NCBI RefSeq assembly: GCF_934754625.1
Contig: NZ_CAKVIU010000035.1
Source: Catenibacterium sp900764725
GTDB taxonomy: Bacteria > Bacillota_I > Bacilli_A > Erysipelotrichales > Coprobacillaceae
Strand: one strand, 5' to 3'
DNA length: 25,473 nucleotides
In this document: positions 5,917-14,302 of the stretch, piece by piece
How positions within the stretch are numbered: the first letter of the stretch is position 1
Layout: every line of letters starts with the position of its first letter
Notes under the pieces: model-generated
Seen by the model: only the letters and a program-made list of their open reading frames with translations
The model's database searches: none
What the model was told of the DNA's origin: nothing
Position numbers and translations under genes: made by a program

Positions 5917-7352
5917 TACTTCCATAATGTCTTAGAAAAAATCATCAACATTGGGAATATTTCTAATCTTCCTGCAAGCATATCAAAGCTAAGCACAAGC
6001 TTAGACAAATCACTTAGACTTGAGAAGTTACTTGTTGGACCAACGATATTTAATCCTGGACCAACATTATTTAAACAAGTGGCAACAGCTGTAAAGGCTG
6101 ATGTGAAGTCTATGTTCTGCAAGGAAATAATAAGTAATGAAGTGCAGAATATCATAAAATATAAGACCATATATGTATGAATATTATTGATTGTTGATGC
6201 AGGAATTGGTTTATGTTCAAATCGTATTGAATTGATACTATGAGGATGAACCATATGCTTCATTTCCGCAAAAGCATTCTTAATATAAATCACTATACGT
6301 GAAACCTTCATACCCCCACCAGTTGAACCAGCACAAGCGCCTACAAACATAAGTAAGACAATGATTGTCTTAGAAAGAAGCGGCCACTTATCAAAATCTG
6401 CAGTAGCATATCCTGTTGTCGTAATAATAGAAGCGACCTGGAATGAAGCGAATCTAAATGCTTTCGCAACAGAATGATACATAGATGTGATATTGATTGT
6501 AATAAGTCCAATAGATAATGCAATAATGACTAAATACCAACGCATTTCTTCACACTTAAATGCTTCTTTGAATTTCTTAATCGCAATAAGATAAAAGACA
6601 TTGAAGTTAATACCAAACAGAATCATAAATACAGTAATGACACCATCAAAGTAAGCATTATTGTAGGCTGCAATAGATGCATTCTTGATGGCAAAACCAC
6701 CGGTACCTGCTGTTCCAAATGTATTAAGTAAGCTATCAAAGAAAGGCATGCCACCTAACATTAATAAAACAACCTGTAAGATTGTCATGATTGTATAAAT
6801 AATATAAAGAAGACGTGTTGTATCTGTTGTTTTAGAAACAAGTTTACCTACAATTGGTCCAGGCATTTCTGCCTTCAAGATATTCATTGTAGTACCTGGT
6901 GCATCTCTTAAGAAAGCAACAACAAATACTAAGATTCCCATCCCTCCAATCCAGTGAGAGAAGCTTCGCCAGAATAAAGCAGGATGGCTTAATGATTCTA
7001 TATCAGCAAGAATTGAAGAGCCTGTTGTAGTAAAGCCTGAGACTATTTCAAAGAAGGCATCGATAAAATGAGGAATTTCTCCTGTCAGATAGAAAGGAAA
7101 AGCCCCTAAGAATGATAAAACAAGCCAGCTTAAAGCAACAATTAAGAATCCTTCTCGAGGATAGATTGTATCCTTTTGGGGTTTATTTTTACCTAAGAAA
7201 TGACCTAATAGAAAGATTACTAAACCCGTACCAAGATAAACAAAGCCTGTTTTTTCATGATAAATAAATCCTACTAATGCAGGTAATAGCATCAATATTC
7301 CTTCAATACGAATCATCTTTCCAAGAGTATAACGAATAATATACTTATTCAT
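5916..7352 (-). CDS. trkH: TrkH-family potassium uptake channel subunit
   Basis: A polytopic membrane protein of 478 residues from the chosen ATG at 7352, which has GAGG seven bases upstream. It belongs to the Trk/Ktr/HKT superfamily, with four pore loops: SGFTTTGSS, GTAGTGGF, TTTGYATADFDKWP and CLNNVGPG, each carrying the filter glycine. With a cytoplasmic TrkA ring it imports K+, usually coupled to the membrane potential or to ions. Its ATG overlaps the last eight bases of trkA (ATGAATAA), which implies one transcript and translational coupling. The reading frame ends WK-stop, and the native terminator began at the stop codon; an ISL3 element is now inserted there, leaving the protein intact. 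An upstream in-frame start at 7373 would lie deeper in trkA and lacks a better ribosome binding site. Confidence 0.92.
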   Translation of the reverse strand: MNKYIIRYTLGKMIRIEGILMLLPALVGFIYHEKTGFVYLGTGLVIFLLGHFLGKNKPQKDTIYPREGFLIVALSWLVLSFLGAFPFYLTGEIPHFIDAFFEIVSGFTTTGSSILADIESLSHPALFWRSFSHWIGGMGILVFVVAFLRDAPGTTMNILKAEMPGPIVGKLVSKTTDTTRLLYIIYTIMTILQVVLLMLGGMPFFDSLLNTFGTAGTGGFAIKNASIAAYNNAYFDGVITVFMILFGINFNVFYLIAIKKFKEAFKCEEMRWYLVIIALSIGLITINITSMYHSVAKAFRFASFQVASIITTTGYATADFDKWPLLSKTIIVLLMFVGACAGSTGGGMKVSRIVIYIKNAFAEMKHMVHPHSINSIRFEHKPIPASTINNIHTYMVLYFMIFCTSLLIISLQNIDFTSAFTAVATCLNNVGPGLNIVGPTSNFSSLSDLSKLVLSFDMLAGRLEIFPMLMIFSKTLWK

Positions 7353-8712
7353 AATCAACCTCAAAGATATCATCTATTTTCTTGATTTGTGGACGTGTTG
7401 TAACAATAGTCACAGAATCTCCTGCTTCAATCATGTCATCTCCCTTAGGGAATATGAATTGTCCATTTCTTACAATGCCTGCAAGTAATACACCCTTTTT
7501 AAACTTAATATTCTTTAATGCAGTATGTAAATGCTGTGTTTTCGCATGAACGACAAATTCTAAGGCTTCTACTTCATCATTCGCAAGCTTATAAAGTGTT
7601 CTTAAGCCTGAGTCTATATCATTATTTTCTTTAGAACGAATATAACCAACAATCTGTGATGCAGAAATAGATTTAGGATCTACAATTGTATCAATAGGTA
7701 AAGGATCCGCAATAAGCTTTAAAGGAGTACGATTTACCTTTACAATGGCTTTTCTTACACCTAATTGTTTTCCCATTAATCCTAAGACAATGTTTTCTTC
7801 ATCCATACCAGTTAAGCAAACAAGTGCATCACATTCACTGATTCCTTCTTCTTTAACGATTTCTTCATTACTTCCATCCGCATGAATAATCATTGCCCCT
7901 GGTATTCGATCTGCAAGTTCTTCACAAGATTCAAGTTTTTCTTCAATAATCTTAACATGAATACCAAGTTCTAGAAGTTCTTTACTTAAATAATAAGCAA
8001 TCTTACTTCCACCAATAATCATTACGTTCTTAATCTTTTTACTAATAATGCCAATATCAAAACAGAACATCGATAAGTTATCATGACTACCTGTAACAAA
8101 GATTAAATCTTCTTTTTGTAATGTAAAAGCACCATCTGGTATAAAGACTTCCTGATTACGTTTTACTGCACAAACAAGTACTTTAGAACGTGTTAAGCTT
8201 GATAGTTCATTTAAAGAATGTCCGGCTAGATTTGTTTCTGCAACACGGATTTCTACGAGTTCCATACGTCCACGCGCAAAAGTATTAATACTCATTACTT
8301 CATGGAATACAATACTGCGTCTTATTTCTTTTGCAGCTTCTTTTTCTGGATTGATGATCATATTCAATCCCATTTCATTTCTTAAGAATTCCTTCTGCAT
8401 TGAATAATCAGGATTTCGTACACGTGCGATCACATAACGAGCACCAAGCTTTTTAGCCATCATTCCTGATAAGATATTTAATTCATCCGACATTGTGACA
8501 GTAATAATGGCATCCGCTTTTTGTACTCCTGCTTCACATAAAATATCATAATTTGCCCCATTTCCTATTATTCCTAGGACATCAAATTGTGAAGCAATTT
8601 GATCTACCTTGTTCATGTTCTTATCAATAACAACCACATCATGGCCTTCTGTTGATAAGTATTGTGTGATAAGCTGCCCGACTTTTCCTAAGCCAACAAC
8701 TATAATATGCAT
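7345..8712 (-). CDS. trkA: TrkA, two-RCK potassium transporter regulatory protein
   Basis: 455 residues starting MHIIVVGLGKVG, chosen because GGAGG lies six bases before the ATG at 8712; an in-frame ATG 18 bases upstream has no ribosome binding site. Two RCK modules follow one another. The first has the Rossmann GLGKVG loop with an acidic strand end (VIDKN); the second begins near residue 225 (KNVMIIGGSKIAYYL), and each is followed by an RCK_C domain. This duplicated form normally works as a cytoplasmic ring gating TrkH in response to nucleotides. It is encoded directly upstream of trkH with an eight-base overlap. Transcription starts at a strong consensus promoter at 8745–8773. The single-RCK protein at 12157–12831 serves the second K+ system. 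Confidence 0.92.
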   Translation of the reverse strand: MHIIVVGLGKVGQLITQYLSTEGHDVVVIDKNMNKVDQIASQFDVLGIIGNGANYDILCEAGVQKADAIITVTMSDELNILSGMMAKKLGARYVIARVRNPDYSMQKEFLRNEMGLNMIINPEKEAAKEIRRSIVFHEVMSINTFARGRMELVEIRVAETNLAGHSLNELSSLTRSKVLVCAVKRNQEVFIPDGAFTLQKEDLIFVTGSHDNLSMFCFDIGIISKKIKNVMIIGGSKIAYYLSKELLELGIHVKIIEEKLESCEELADRIPGAMIIHADGSNEEIVKEEGISECDALVCLTGMDEENIVLGLMGKQLGVRKAIVKVNRTPLKLIADPLPIDTIVDPKSISASQIVGYIRSKENNDIDSGLRTLYKLANDEVEALEFVVHAKTQHLHTALKNIKFKKGVLLAGIVRNGQFIFPKGDDMIEAGDSVTIVTTRPQIKKIDDIFEVDYE

Positions 8713-8744
8713 ATTATCCCTCCAAGTCATACATAAATGCCTAT

Positions 8745-8773
8745 ATTATAGACATTAGTTTACAAACAGTCAA
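8745..8773 (-). promoter_or_regulatory. Promoter of trkAH
   Basis: On the minus strand TTGACT (8768–8773) and TATAAT (8745–8750) are separated by exactly 17 bases, close to the sigma-A consensus. It lies 32 bases upstream of the trkA ATG, just after the proS terminator. Confidence 0.85.
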
Positions 8774-8780
8774 TAAATGT

Positions 8781-8811
8781 AAAAAAATCCCAACAAATTA
8801 ATGTTGAGATT
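8781..8811 (-). terminator. Terminator after proS
   Basis: On the minus strand AATCTCAACA pairs with TGTTGGGATT (ten pairs, one G·U) around a six-base loop, followed by a T run. It ends proS transcription just before the trkAH promoter. Confidence 0.85.
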
Positions 8812-8818
8812 CATTTTA

Positions 8819-10258
8819 TTAATATGCTCTTGCAAAATAAACTACATGTTTTGCTTTTTTACCACAGCATGGACATACGCCATCTGCTTCTTCATGTTCA
8901 TCGATACAACGTGAAGTAGCCTGATAAAGTTCTTTAATCTTTAATTCGCATGCTTCTTCACCACACCAGTTCATCTTGACATAGCCACCCTTTTCATCTA
9001 ATACTTGTCCAACTTCTTCTAAAGTATTCACACGAGTAATATGACTATTTAAGAATGCTGCTGCCTTATCATACATTTCCTTATGGATTGTTTCTAATGT
9101 ATCATGAATTGCCTGTGGAAGATTTTCATCTAAGTCCATCTGAGTCTTCACACCATCATTACGTTTTACAACCACACAATGACCGTTTTCAATATCACGA
9201 GGTCCTACTTCAATACGTACTGGAATACCACGCATTTCAGCTTCAGAGAACTTCCATCCTGGTGATTTATCACTCGCATCTACAGTTACTCTCATACCAG
9301 CTGCTTTTAACTGTGCTGCGATTTCATCTGCTTTTTCTAATACACCAGCCTTTTTCTGCTGGATAGGGATAATAACTACCTGTGTAGGAGCAAGTCTAGG
9401 TGGTAATACAAGACCATTGTCATCACCATGAACCATGATAATAGCACCTAATAATCTTGTAGAAACACCCCAAGATGTCTGATAAACATGTTTTAACTTG
9501 TTATCCTTATCTAAGAATGTCATATTAAATGCTTTCGCAAATCCCTGACCAAAGTAATGAGATGTACCTGACTGAAGAGCTTTACCATCATGCATTAATG
9601 CTTCAATAGTATAAGTTTCTTCGGCACCTGCAAATTTTTCTCTTTCAGTCTTACGTCCTGTTAACATTGGGATTGCAAGTAATTCTCTTGCTGTTTCTTC
9701 ATAGATATCTCTCATCATTAATGTTTCAGAACGAGCTTCTTCTTCAGTTGCATGAATTGTATGACCTTCCTGCCATAAGAATTCAGAACCACGTAAGAAT
9801 GGTCTTGTTGTCTTTTCCCATCTTACTACTGAACACCACTGGTTATACTTCTTTGGTAGATCACGATAAGAATTTACAATTTTAGCATAATGTTCACAGA
9901 ATAATGTTTCTGAAGTAGGTCTAACGATTAAGTGTTCTTCTAAATCATCTAAACCACCTTTAGTAACAACTGCACATTCAGGCGCAAATCCTTCCACATG
10001 ATCCTTTTCTTTATTTAATAGAGATTCTGGGATTAACATAGGCATATAGACATTCTGATGTCCTGTTTCCTTAAATCTCTTATCCATATAATTCTGAATC
10101 TGTTCCCATAAAGCATAACCATATGGGCGATAAATAATGAATCCTTTTACACTAGAGTAATCCATTAATTCTGCTTTACGACATACATCAGTATACCACT
10201 GTGCAAAGTCAACATCTCTTGGTGTAATTGCATCATTTTTAATATTATTTTTTGCCAT
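8819..10258 (-). CDS. proS: Prolyl-tRNA synthetase (short, archaeal/eukaryotic-like type)
   Basis: 479 residues charging tRNA-Pro with proline in the cytoplasm. Class II aminoacyl-tRNA synthetase signatures are visible: motif 2 (RWEKTTRPFLRGSEFLWQEGH), the proline-binding loop region (YTIEALMHDGKALQSGTSHYFGQGF), and motif 3 (HGDDNGLVLPPRLAP). An anticodon-binding domain and the C-terminal zinc-binding extension of this subtype follow (CGEEACELKIK and CPCCGKKAKHVVYFARAY). The insertion domain of the long bacterial form is absent, as expected for this length. The start is the ATG at 10258, with GGAGAAAG just upstream. The short 5' region leaves no room for a T-box leader, so proline-responsive control of that kind is unlikely. 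The gene has its own -10 element and terminator. Confidence 0.96.
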   Translation of the reverse strand: MAKNNIKNDAITPRDVDFAQWYTDVCRKAELMDYSSVKGFIIYRPYGYALWEQIQNYMDKRFKETGHQNVYMPMLIPESLLNKEKDHVEGFAPECAVVTKGGLDDLEEHLIVRPTSETLFCEHYAKIVNSYRDLPKKYNQWCSVVRWEKTTRPFLRGSEFLWQEGHTIHATEEEARSETLMMRDIYEETARELLAIPMLTGRKTEREKFAGAEETYTIEALMHDGKALQSGTSHYFGQGFAKAFNMTFLDKDNKLKHVYQTSWGVSTRLLGAIIMVHGDDNGLVLPPRLAPTQVVIIPIQQKKAGVLEKADEIAAQLKAAGMRVTVDASDKSPGWKFSEAEMRGIPVRIEVGPRDIENGHCVVVKRNDGVKTQMDLDENLPQAIHDTLETIHKEMYDKAAAFLNSHITRVNTLEEVGQVLDEKGGYVKMNWCGEEACELKIKELYQATSRCIDEHEEADGVCPCCGKKAKHVVYFARAY

Positions 10259-10284
10259 AACTTTCTCCTCTCTCGTACGTTATT

Positions 10285-10290
10285 ATTATA
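10285..10290 (-). promoter_or_regulatory. -10 element for proS
   Basis: TATAAT on the minus strand, 27 bases upstream of the proS ATG, with no clear -35 hexamer. The 96 bases between proS and the gene upstream hold no visible terminator hairpin. Confidence 0.45.
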
Positions 10291-10354
10291 ACTATTTTTG
10301 TGAAAATGAAAAGGATTAATCCAAATCATGACGATAATAATGTGTTGTATTCAC

Positions 10355-12112
10355 TTATTTTGTGATATAGAGTCTTGAAAAATAAGGGGATATAGAGAGT
10401 GTATTGATTAATGTTTCATGATAAACATCCTGTAATGAATAATCAATAAATAAGATATCCTGATGTGAAATCAAAGAAGAGAGACTATATCCTAAAACAA
10501 TTATACATAGGTTCTTCATTGAAGATTCCTCTACTAAAGAGAGATGATCCTCTTCTTGAAGATAGAGTTTATTATCAAGAATAAGTTGAAGACGATCATG
10601 GGTGATTTGTTTGAGTAAACGGTTTGCAGTATTCATTAATTGAGTGATAAAAGATGTAACATCTCCTTCTAGAGGTATAGTCTGTTTATGAAGTAATGTA
10701 AGAATCTTTTGATTATTTAAACACTGCTTCTTCTTATTTTCTATGATATCTTCATCAACATACATAATAAAAGAATATTTTTGAATAATGTCATCACAGA
10801 ACTTTTCTGCATGTTCTATCTTCTTCTGTAATGTGAGATATTCTTCTTTCACTTCTTCTATTGCCATAAGTATTTCATGATAATCTTGTTTAAGTGCTGG
10901 CAGGTGTTTTTCTAATTTATGTAGATAGCCTATTTCATCTAAGAGCTTCTTGTCTTTCTTATAATGAGATAAGTAATCTGTATTTAATACACTAAGTTCC
11001 CTGATAAACATTTCTTTAGAAATATCTTCTGTAATATGTAGTTCTTTTTTCTTTTCTATAATCTTTTCTATGAATCTTTGATGACGTACCATATAGGTTG
11101 CTTTTTCTAAGCGTTTCTTTTCTAGATCTTCTCTTGTTTTTTTTAATATAGCCTCTTTCTTAAAAAGAAGTTCCTGAGATACTTCTCTTCCTTCTATTAA
11201 ACAAGGTTTAGGATGATGAATTGATCCACATACGGGACAAGGTGTTCCTTCCCTTAAATCCTTTGCAAGTATACCTGCAATACTATTCATATAATGGTGA
11301 TACATACGCATATAGTCATCATTTTCACTACCATATAGATAAACAGCACGTGTATAAGATGCTTCTAAATCAAATAAATGGTCCTGTGATATTAAGTATT
11401 CATCATAGAGTAAAGATAATGCATTGAGTCCATCTCTTCTTTTATCTATTGTCTGCTGTTGTTTCTTTCTGATAGCTGCTTTCTTTTCCATATCATCTAG
11501 TTCAGTGACTAGTTCAATTTCACGTAATACTTTCTTTTTCTTATCTTCTAATGATTTTTCTAGTTGATCTAAATGAATGGAATAAAGAGATAAATAAGGC
11601 TTATTCTTAGTAATATAAGCTCGTGCACTTAAATAATCTTCATAACTATTTAAGAAAGTCATTGTATCATTAATCTGTTCCTCTATCATTTTTGTATCAC
11701 TAGTCATAACAGGTTTTGTAGATAAAAAGGAACGCATAAGTTCTTCTGTAGGTGATTGAATCCAAGTTTCTATAAAAGAAGAAGGCATAATAAATTGATG
11801 CAAGAATTGATTATAGTTCATATTTAAAATATTGTGGATATGGTGCTTTGCTTCTTCATTTTCTAGATTATCACATCGAAGAATACATCTTCCTGATTGA
11901 TACATACGTTCAATAGTATGTGTAGTATTGTTTAGTTCAAATGTAAGATAAACTCTCTTAATAATAATTTCTGTTAAACCAAAAAAAGCGAATGTGAGAC
12001 CATTGATGACTGTATTATGATCTTCAATATAATTTATATGATTCTTAAATGAAGTGAAGTCAGTCTCAACATTCTTATCAAATGTTTCTATTGTGAGTTG
12101 TAATAGGTTCAT
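10355..12112 (-). CDS. SbcC-like zinc-hook protein lacking the ATPase motifs
   Basis: An intact 585-residue ORF with a strong AGGAGG ribosome binding site and an ATG start. It can be aligned by eye with SbcC (the Rad50-like DNA repair ATPase) over its whole length, although SbcC has about 1000 residues. The middle is charged coiled coil (about 175–530) with a preserved zinc hook, LAKDLREGTPCPVCGSIHHP, Cys near 293 and 296. The N-terminus has the SbcC strand pattern but EDHNTVINGLTFAFFG where a P-loop (GDTGAGKTTIFDA) should be. The Q-loop region reads FIMPSSF. The LSGGE signature is replaced by VEESS before a conserved LGYSLSSLI. Walker B is LFIDYSLQDV, with Tyr in place of the catalytic Glu. 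It should not bind or hydrolyse ATP normally. Dimerisation or tethering through the hook remains plausible. No sbcD is nearby. Confidence 0.75.
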   Translation of the reverse strand: MNLLQLTIETFDKNVETDFTSFKNHINYIEDHNTVINGLTFAFFGLTEIIIKRVYLTFELNNTTHTIERMYQSGRCILRCDNLENEEAKHHIHNILNMNYNQFLHQFIMPSSFIETWIQSPTEELMRSFLSTKPVMTSDTKMIEEQINDTMTFLNSYEDYLSARAYITKNKPYLSLYSIHLDQLEKSLEDKKKKVLREIELVTELDDMEKKAAIRKKQQQTIDKRRDGLNALSLLYDEYLISQDHLFDLEASYTRAVYLYGSENDDYMRMYHHYMNSIAGILAKDLREGTPCPVCGSIHHPKPCLIEGREVSQELLFKKEAILKKTREDLEKKRLEKATYMVRHQRFIEKIIEKKKELHITEDISKEMFIRELSVLNTDYLSHYKKDKKLLDEIGYLHKLEKHLPALKQDYHEILMAIEEVKEEYLTLQKKIEHAEKFCDDIIQKYSFIMYVDEDIIENKKKQCLNNQKILTLLHKQTIPLEGDVTSFITQLMNTANRLLKQITHDRLQLILDNKLYLQEEDHLSLVEESSMKNLCIIVLGYSLSSLISHQDILFIDYSLQDVYHETLINTLSISPYFSRLYITK

Positions 12113-12136
12113 ATTTTCCTCCTATTACTATTATAT

Positions 12137-12165
12137 AAAAAAGGAATAGCCTTTTGCTATTCCTT
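12137..12165 (-). terminator. Terminator of the ktrB–ktrA operon
   Basis: On the minus strand AAGGAATAGC, a five-base loop, and GCTATTCCTT form ten pairs, followed by a T run. The ktrA stop codon TAG (12157–12159) is inside the stem. A TATAAT (12130–12135) just beyond it is the likely -10 of the SbcC-like gene. Confidence 0.9.
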
Positions 12166-12831
12166 AGTGAGAAAATCCCATTTTTCTACTTCTTTTGTTT
12201 TACTTACAACAAGGAAATGATCTCCTGGCTGAATAATATAATCAGCAGTAAAGTCCATTGTCATCTTTGGTGAACCCTGAGGTTTAATACCTACTACGTT
12301 CATACCATAAACACGACGAATATTAACATTAGAAAGTGTTTTACCTTCCCAATCCTTGAGTGTCTTAATTTCTACAATAGAATATTCTTCATCAAGTTCT
12401 ACTAAATCTACAATAGAACGTCTTAATAAATGTTTAGCAAGCTTATAAGCCATTTCTTTTTCTGTATTAATAACTCGATCTGCCCCTACTTTTTCTAGGA
12501 TAATCTTCTTACGCTTAGTACGTGCTTTCGCAATAACGTAAGGTACATTTAATTCCTTCAATAATAAAGTACATGATACAGCTTCTTCGAAATGTTTTGA
12601 GATAGCTACAACTGCCACATCAAATGTATTAATGTCAAGTTCTAATAACTGTTCACGATCAGTGACATCTGCAACGATTGCTTTAGTGACATTATCTTTA
12701 ATTCTACCGACACATACTGGATCAATATCTACTGCAAGAACTTCTACTCCGAAGTCTTCTAATGTTTCAGCAAGTGTGCACCCAAAGATACCTAATCCTA
12801 AAATAGCGACCTGTTTTGGTTTATTACTCAT
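12157..12831 (-). CDS. ktrA: KtrA, single-RCK potassium uptake regulator
   Basis: 224 residues: an N-terminal Rossmann RCK domain (VAILGLGIFGCTLAETL, acidic strand end VLAVDIDP) and a C-terminal RCK_C domain (about 135–220, EIKTLKDWEGKTLSNVNIRRVYGMNVVGI). KtrA octameric rings gate KtrB according to bound ATP or ADP, and in many Bacillota the RCK_C domain binds c-di-AMP, which shuts uptake; binding here is inferred from the family. The start is an ATG with AGGAGGAG six bases upstream. That ribosome binding site overlaps the ktrB stop codon, giving an 11-base gap and probable coupling. The gene is the last of its operon and ends in a terminator that includes its stop codon. Confidence 0.92.
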   Translation of the reverse strand: MSNKPKQVAILGLGIFGCTLAETLEDFGVEVLAVDIDPVCVGRIKDNVTKAIVADVTDREQLLELDINTFDVAVVAISKHFEEAVSCTLLLKELNVPYVIAKARTKRKKIILEKVGADRVINTEKEMAYKLAKHLLRRSIVDLVELDEEYSIVEIKTLKDWEGKTLSNVNIRRVYGMNVVGIKPQGSPKMTMDFTADYIIQPGDHFLVVSKTKEVEKWDFLTKE

Positions 12832-12842
12832 TTTTACTCCTC

Positions 12843-14246
12843 CTAGCCAACAAGTACATCCTCATCTGGATATTTAAATTCTTTTGTATTTTTATCATGT
12901 GAACGTTTAGTAAATAGGATCATTAATGAAATAGGACCAATACGTCCTGCATACATCAAGATGATATCTACGCATTTACCGACTAAGCTTAATGCAGGGG
13001 TAACAGATGCACTAAGACCTACTGTACCAAATGCTGAGAATACTTCCATTAAGATATTCAGATAATCCTGTTTTGGTTCACTTACAAGCATAATGGATGA
13101 TGAAACAATACAAAGCATCAATCCTAAGAAAAAGATAGAAAAAGCTCTTACAAGTGTTCTTTTCTTAATACGACGCTGGAATACTGTTGTTTCTTCAATA
13201 CCACGATAAGTTGTTCTCATTAATAGTAATACAAGTGCAAAAGTGACTGTTTTAATACCTCCGGCAGTAGATGCAGGAGAACCACCGATAAACATAAGAG
13301 AACACATTAATATTTTTGTAACTCTATTAAGTGAATACATATCCACTGTTGAGAATCCAGCAGTACGTGTAGTAACTGATTGGAAGAATGATACAACAAG
13401 CTTATCTCCAAAATTCATTTTCCCAATAGTTAATGGATTGTTGAATTCCATGATAAGGAATAATAGTGTTCCTAATACAATTAAAGAGACAGTCATCATT
13501 AATACAATCTTTGTATGTAACGCAAAACTACCAAAAAGGTGATGCCATGAAAAGCTTGATGATCTTCTTTTTTCTTTAATATATTTATCATGAATATCTA
13601 ATACTACAATAAAACCTAGACCACCCATAATGATTTCAAATGGTACAATAAAGTTAATGATTGGATTTGTGTTATAGGCAATAAGTGATGTAGAGCCACA
13701 TAAATCAAATCCGGCATTACAAAAGGCACTAATAGAATGCCATATACCATAATAAATGCCTTTAAGAGCACCTAAGCGAGGTACAAAAAACATTGAGAAG
13801 AAGATTGCCCCAATGACTTCTATTGAAACAGTATAAATAAAAATAGTTTTCAAGAGTCTTGGAAGCATATTTAAAGAGTTCTGGTTGAGTGCTTCAGTAA
13901 AGACAAGCTTTCTACTTAATGTGATTCTTTGTCTTGCAAGAAACAAGAAAAGATATAAGAAGGTTAAGAATCCAAGACCTCCGATTTGAACAAGGATAAT
14001 AAGAACTGTCTGCCCAAATAGGTTATATTGATCCACAACTGTCAAAGGTGATAACCCTGTTACACATACAGCTGATGTGGCAATAAAGAGGTTATCCAAA
14101 AAGCTTGCTGCTTCCTTCTTATTTGAAAATGGTAAAGAAAGTACTATAGCACCGATCATTATAACTGCAAGAAAAGAAAGTGATACTTTCTTTGGTGCGG
14201 AAAGACGGCCAGAATGCTTTCGTCTACCTAAAACAATATCTTTCAT
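12843..14246 (-). CDS. ktrB: KtrB, potassium channel subunit of the Ktr system
   Basis: 467 residues from the ATG at 14246, chosen because TAGGAGA lies seven bases upstream; a TTG at 14300 is in frame but has no ribosome binding site. The protein has the four membrane-pore-membrane repeats of the Trk/Ktr/HKT superfamily, with pore loops TSAVCVTGLSPL, ISAFCNAGFDLCG, VTTRTAGFSTVD and FSAFGTVGLSAS. These contain the filter glycines, and the pattern is that of KtrB (Na+-dependent K+ uptake in Bacillus) rather than TrkH. It works with the ktrA product encoded 11 bases downstream. The YjdF-like membrane gene lies 56 bases upstream on the same strand without a terminator between them, so the three are probably cotranscribed. 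Confidence 0.92.
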   Translation of the reverse strand: MKDIVLGRRKHSGRLSAPKKVSLSFLAVIMIGAIVLSLPFSNKKEAASFLDNLFIATSAVCVTGLSPLTVVDQYNLFGQTVLIILVQIGGLGFLTFLYLFLFLARQRITLSRKLVFTEALNQNSLNMLPRLLKTIFIYTVSIEVIGAIFFSMFFVPRLGALKGIYYGIWHSISAFCNAGFDLCGSTSLIAYNTNPIINFIVPFEIIMGGLGFIVVLDIHDKYIKEKRRSSSFSWHHLFGSFALHTKIVLMMTVSLIVLGTLLFLIMEFNNPLTIGKMNFGDKLVVSFFQSVTTRTAGFSTVDMYSLNRVTKILMCSLMFIGGSPASTAGGIKTVTFALVLLLMRTTYRGIEETTVFQRRIKKRTLVRAFSIFFLGLMLCIVSSSIMLVSEPKQDYLNILMEVFSAFGTVGLSASVTPALSLVGKCVDIILMYAGRIGPISLMILFTKRSHDKNTKEFKYPDEDVLVG

Positions 14247-14302
14247 AACTAAATCTCCTATAATCGCATCTATTCTAACACCAAGATGTGACAAATCCAA
14301 TA

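Noticed and set aside
9055..9366. 103-codon plus-strand frame inside proS
   Set aside because: Antisense to a clear proS coding region, with no ribosome binding site or recognisable domain; its Leu/His/Tyr-rich translation is typical of an antisense shadow.
10259..10354. Possible T-box leader for proS
   Set aside because: Only 96 bases separate proS from the upstream gene, with the -10 27 bases before the ATG. There is no room for a T-box.
12157..14246. ktrBA as a recent duplication of trkAH
   Set aside because: Different ring architecture (one versus two RCK units), reversed gene order and dissimilar pore-loop sequences.
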